Shown here: piece by piece, positions 4,619-5,872 of the stretch
How positions within the stretch are numbered: position 1 is the first letter of the stretch
Layout of the letters: the number at the start of each line of letters is the position of its first letter
Assembly: GCA_003343685.1 (NCBI GenBank)
Contig: QAKS01000099.1
Span: forward strand, 1-5,872
Reading direction: 5' to 3'
Source of the DNA: Clostridiales bacterium
GTDB taxonomy: Bacteria > Bacillota > Clostridia > Christensenellales > Christensenellaceae
Length of the DNA: 5,872 nucleotides
Notes under the pieces: model-generated
Seen by the model: the letters and a program-made list of their open reading frames with translations, nothing else
Told to the model about the DNA's origin: nothing
Database searches by the model: none
Made by a program: the position numbers and the translations under genes

Positions 4619-5872
4619 CTACAGTCTGTTTACAATCTCCTTAAACACGTCGCCTCTCCGTTCAAAGTTGTCAAACATATCCCAGCTGGCACATGCCGGC
4701 GAAAGGAGCACGTTTCCGCCCCTCTTCGCAGCTTTTTGTGCCAGCAAAACCGCTTCCTCAAAGCTTTCGGCTTCCGATACCGCTGTAAAACCCGCTTTAT
4801 CGGCGGCAGCCCTGAGCTTTTCCTTCGTCTCTCCCAAAAGAACAACATGAGTGATGTTATCCGTAAACGCCTGAAACATGCTGTCAAACTCGCTGTGCTT
4901 ATCGAAACCGCCTAATATGAGTACAGTCGGTTTCGTCATGGCCTCAATGGCCTTAATGGTTGCATCCGGATTTGTCCCCTTGGAATCGTTGATATACGAT
5001 ACGCCGTCAACGGTTTTTACAAATTCGATCCTGTGTTCCACGCCTGCAAACGTCTTTAAAGTATATTCCACCGTCTCTGCCGATATGCCCATAGCCATTG
5101 CCAAGCAGGCCGCCGCGAGAGCGTTTTCAAGATTGTGAGCGCCGGGTATGACGATATCGTCCGTATTGCACACATAGGTCTCCCGCCCCTCGTTTCTGAA
5201 CCACATTTCTCCGTTTTTCACATAAGCGCCTCTTTCCACAGGCTTTATTCTGCTGAACATAAGAACGTTCGCTCTGAGGTTTTCCGCCTCCTCTGCAACT
5301 GTTTCGCTGTCTGCATTCAGCACCGCAAAGTCCTCTTCCGTCTGGTTTTCAAACACGCGCATTTTGCAGGCTTTATAATATTCCATCGTCAAAAATCTGT
5401 CCATATGGTCCTCCGTAACGTTCAGAAGAGCTGCTGCGCGCGGCCGAAATGTTTCAATGGTCTCCAGCTGTAATGCCGCAACCTCAGCCACGATAATATC
5501 GCCTTTCTTTGTCTCCAGCGCCTTCTCCGTAATAGGAATCCCTATATTTCCCAGCACATACGTATTCCTTCCCGCATTTTTAAAAATTTCGCCCGTAAGC
5601 GCCGTCGTCGTCGTCTTGCCGTTTGTTCCGCTGATGCAGACGAACTCTCCCTCTGCACACAAAAATCCCAGTTCTATTTCGGATATAACCGGTTTTTTCA
5701 GCTCATATGCCTTCCTTATGAAATCAAGCCTCGTCGGTACGCCCGGACTCAGCACAAGAATGTCCGCACTTTCCATGCATTCCATAGGATCCTTGCCCAT
5801 CCAGTCCTCACACTGCTCGGGCAGCCCTCCCAGTTCGACCTCGTCGGATGTCCTTTTGTCATACAGCATGAC
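4619..5872 (-). CDS. murD: UDP-N-acetylmuramoyl-L-alanine--D-glutamate ligase (MurD), 5' end cut by window
   Basis: A cytoplasmic Mur ligase that uses ATP to add D-Glu to UDP-MurNAc-L-Ala in peptidoglycan precursor synthesis. The visible 417 residues lack only the first ~30-35 of the N-terminal Rossmann-like domain. The frame is open to the edge, and the ATG at 5869 is internal (VMLYDK, the usual end of an early beta strand). Numbering from the edge: SPGVP (42-46), the P-loop GTNGKTTTT (82-90), LNVTEDHMDR (150-159), ACKMR with the likely carbamylated Lys170, HNLEN (246-250), NDSKGTNPDAT (295-305) as the domain-3 entry, and LLSPACASWDMFDNF (389-403) near the C-terminus. The motif normally read as SSFQLE is AALQLE here (132-137), an uncommon variant next to the Mg/substrate site. 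The gene ends with TAG 12 bases before ftsW, so the two probably share a transcript. Confidence 0.96.
   Translation of the reverse strand, partial: VMLYDKRTSDEVELGGLPEQCEDWMGKDPMECMESADILVLSPGVPTRLDFIRKAYELKKPVISEIELGFLCAEGEFVCISGTNGKTTTTALTGEIFKNAGRNTYVLGNIGIPITEKALETKKGDIIVAEVAALQLETIETFRPRAAALLNVTEDHMDRFLTMEYYKACKMRVFENQTEEDFAVLNADSETVAEEAENLRANVLMFSRIKPVERGAYVKNGEMWFRNEGRETYVCNTDDIVIPGAHNLENALAAACLAMAMGISAETVEYTLKTFAGVEHRIEFVKTVDGVSYINDSKGTNPDATIKAIEAMTKPTVLILGGFDKHSEFDSMFQAFTDNITHVVLLGETKEKLRAAADKAGFTAVSEAESFEEAVLLAQKAAKRGGNVLLSPACASWDMFDNFERRGDVFKEIVNRL

Noticed and set aside
4262..4915. A 217-codon plus-strand frame spanning the murD-ftsW junction
   Set aside because: It crosses two well-supported genes on the other strand and shows no domain.

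Overview
All five supported genes lie on the minus strand, so the window reads from right to left. They form two transcription units that meet at a 212-base intergenic region. The protein families point to a strictly anaerobic, fermentative Gram-positive bacterium of the Clostridia type. A murD-ftsW cell-wall pair sits beside a NuoE/NuoF-type hydrogenase electron-transfer operon, ribosome binding sites are strong AGGAGG-like sequences, and base composition looks moderate by eye. The genus cannot be fixed from the sequence.

Unit 1 (right, 5872 to 3065) is a piece of the division and cell-wall (dcw) cluster. It holds murD, cut at its 5' end by the window edge, and ftsW 12 bases downstream. MurD adds D-glutamate to UDP-MurNAc-L-Ala in the cytoplasm. 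FtsW is the membrane glycosyltransferase that polymerises lipid II at the septum. In the usual dcw order murG would come next; here the cluster stops after ftsW.

The intergenic region (3064 to 2853) holds an A/T-rich hairpin just after ftsW, a plausible sigma-A-type promoter firing leftward, a leader of about 150 bases containing an ordered array of AGAAT/ATTCT half-sites, a second weak hairpin, and an AGGAGG ribosome binding site.

Unit 2 (left, 2852 to 1 and beyond) is a tightly packed operon: a NuoE-like [2Fe-2S] protein, a stand-alone GHKL-fold ATPase, a small thioredoxin-like ferredoxin (HndB type), and a NuoF-like flavoprotein with an N-terminal [2Fe-2S] domain. The last gene is cut at its 3' end by the left edge, in the middle of its [4Fe-4S] cysteine motif. 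The order matches hndA-hndB-hndC (in Thermotoga terms HydC and HydB) with the ATPase inserted after the first gene. The natural next gene, outside the window, is the [FeFe]-hydrogenase catalytic subunit (hydA/hndD). Together these would couple NAD(P)H and possibly ferredoxin to H2, perhaps by flavin-based electron bifurcation.

I see no RNA genes, mobile elements, CRISPR arrays or broken genes. No wholly new system is evident. The points most worth a second look are the orphan ATPase, the three-cysteine ferredoxin-like protein and the half-site array in the hydrogenase leader.
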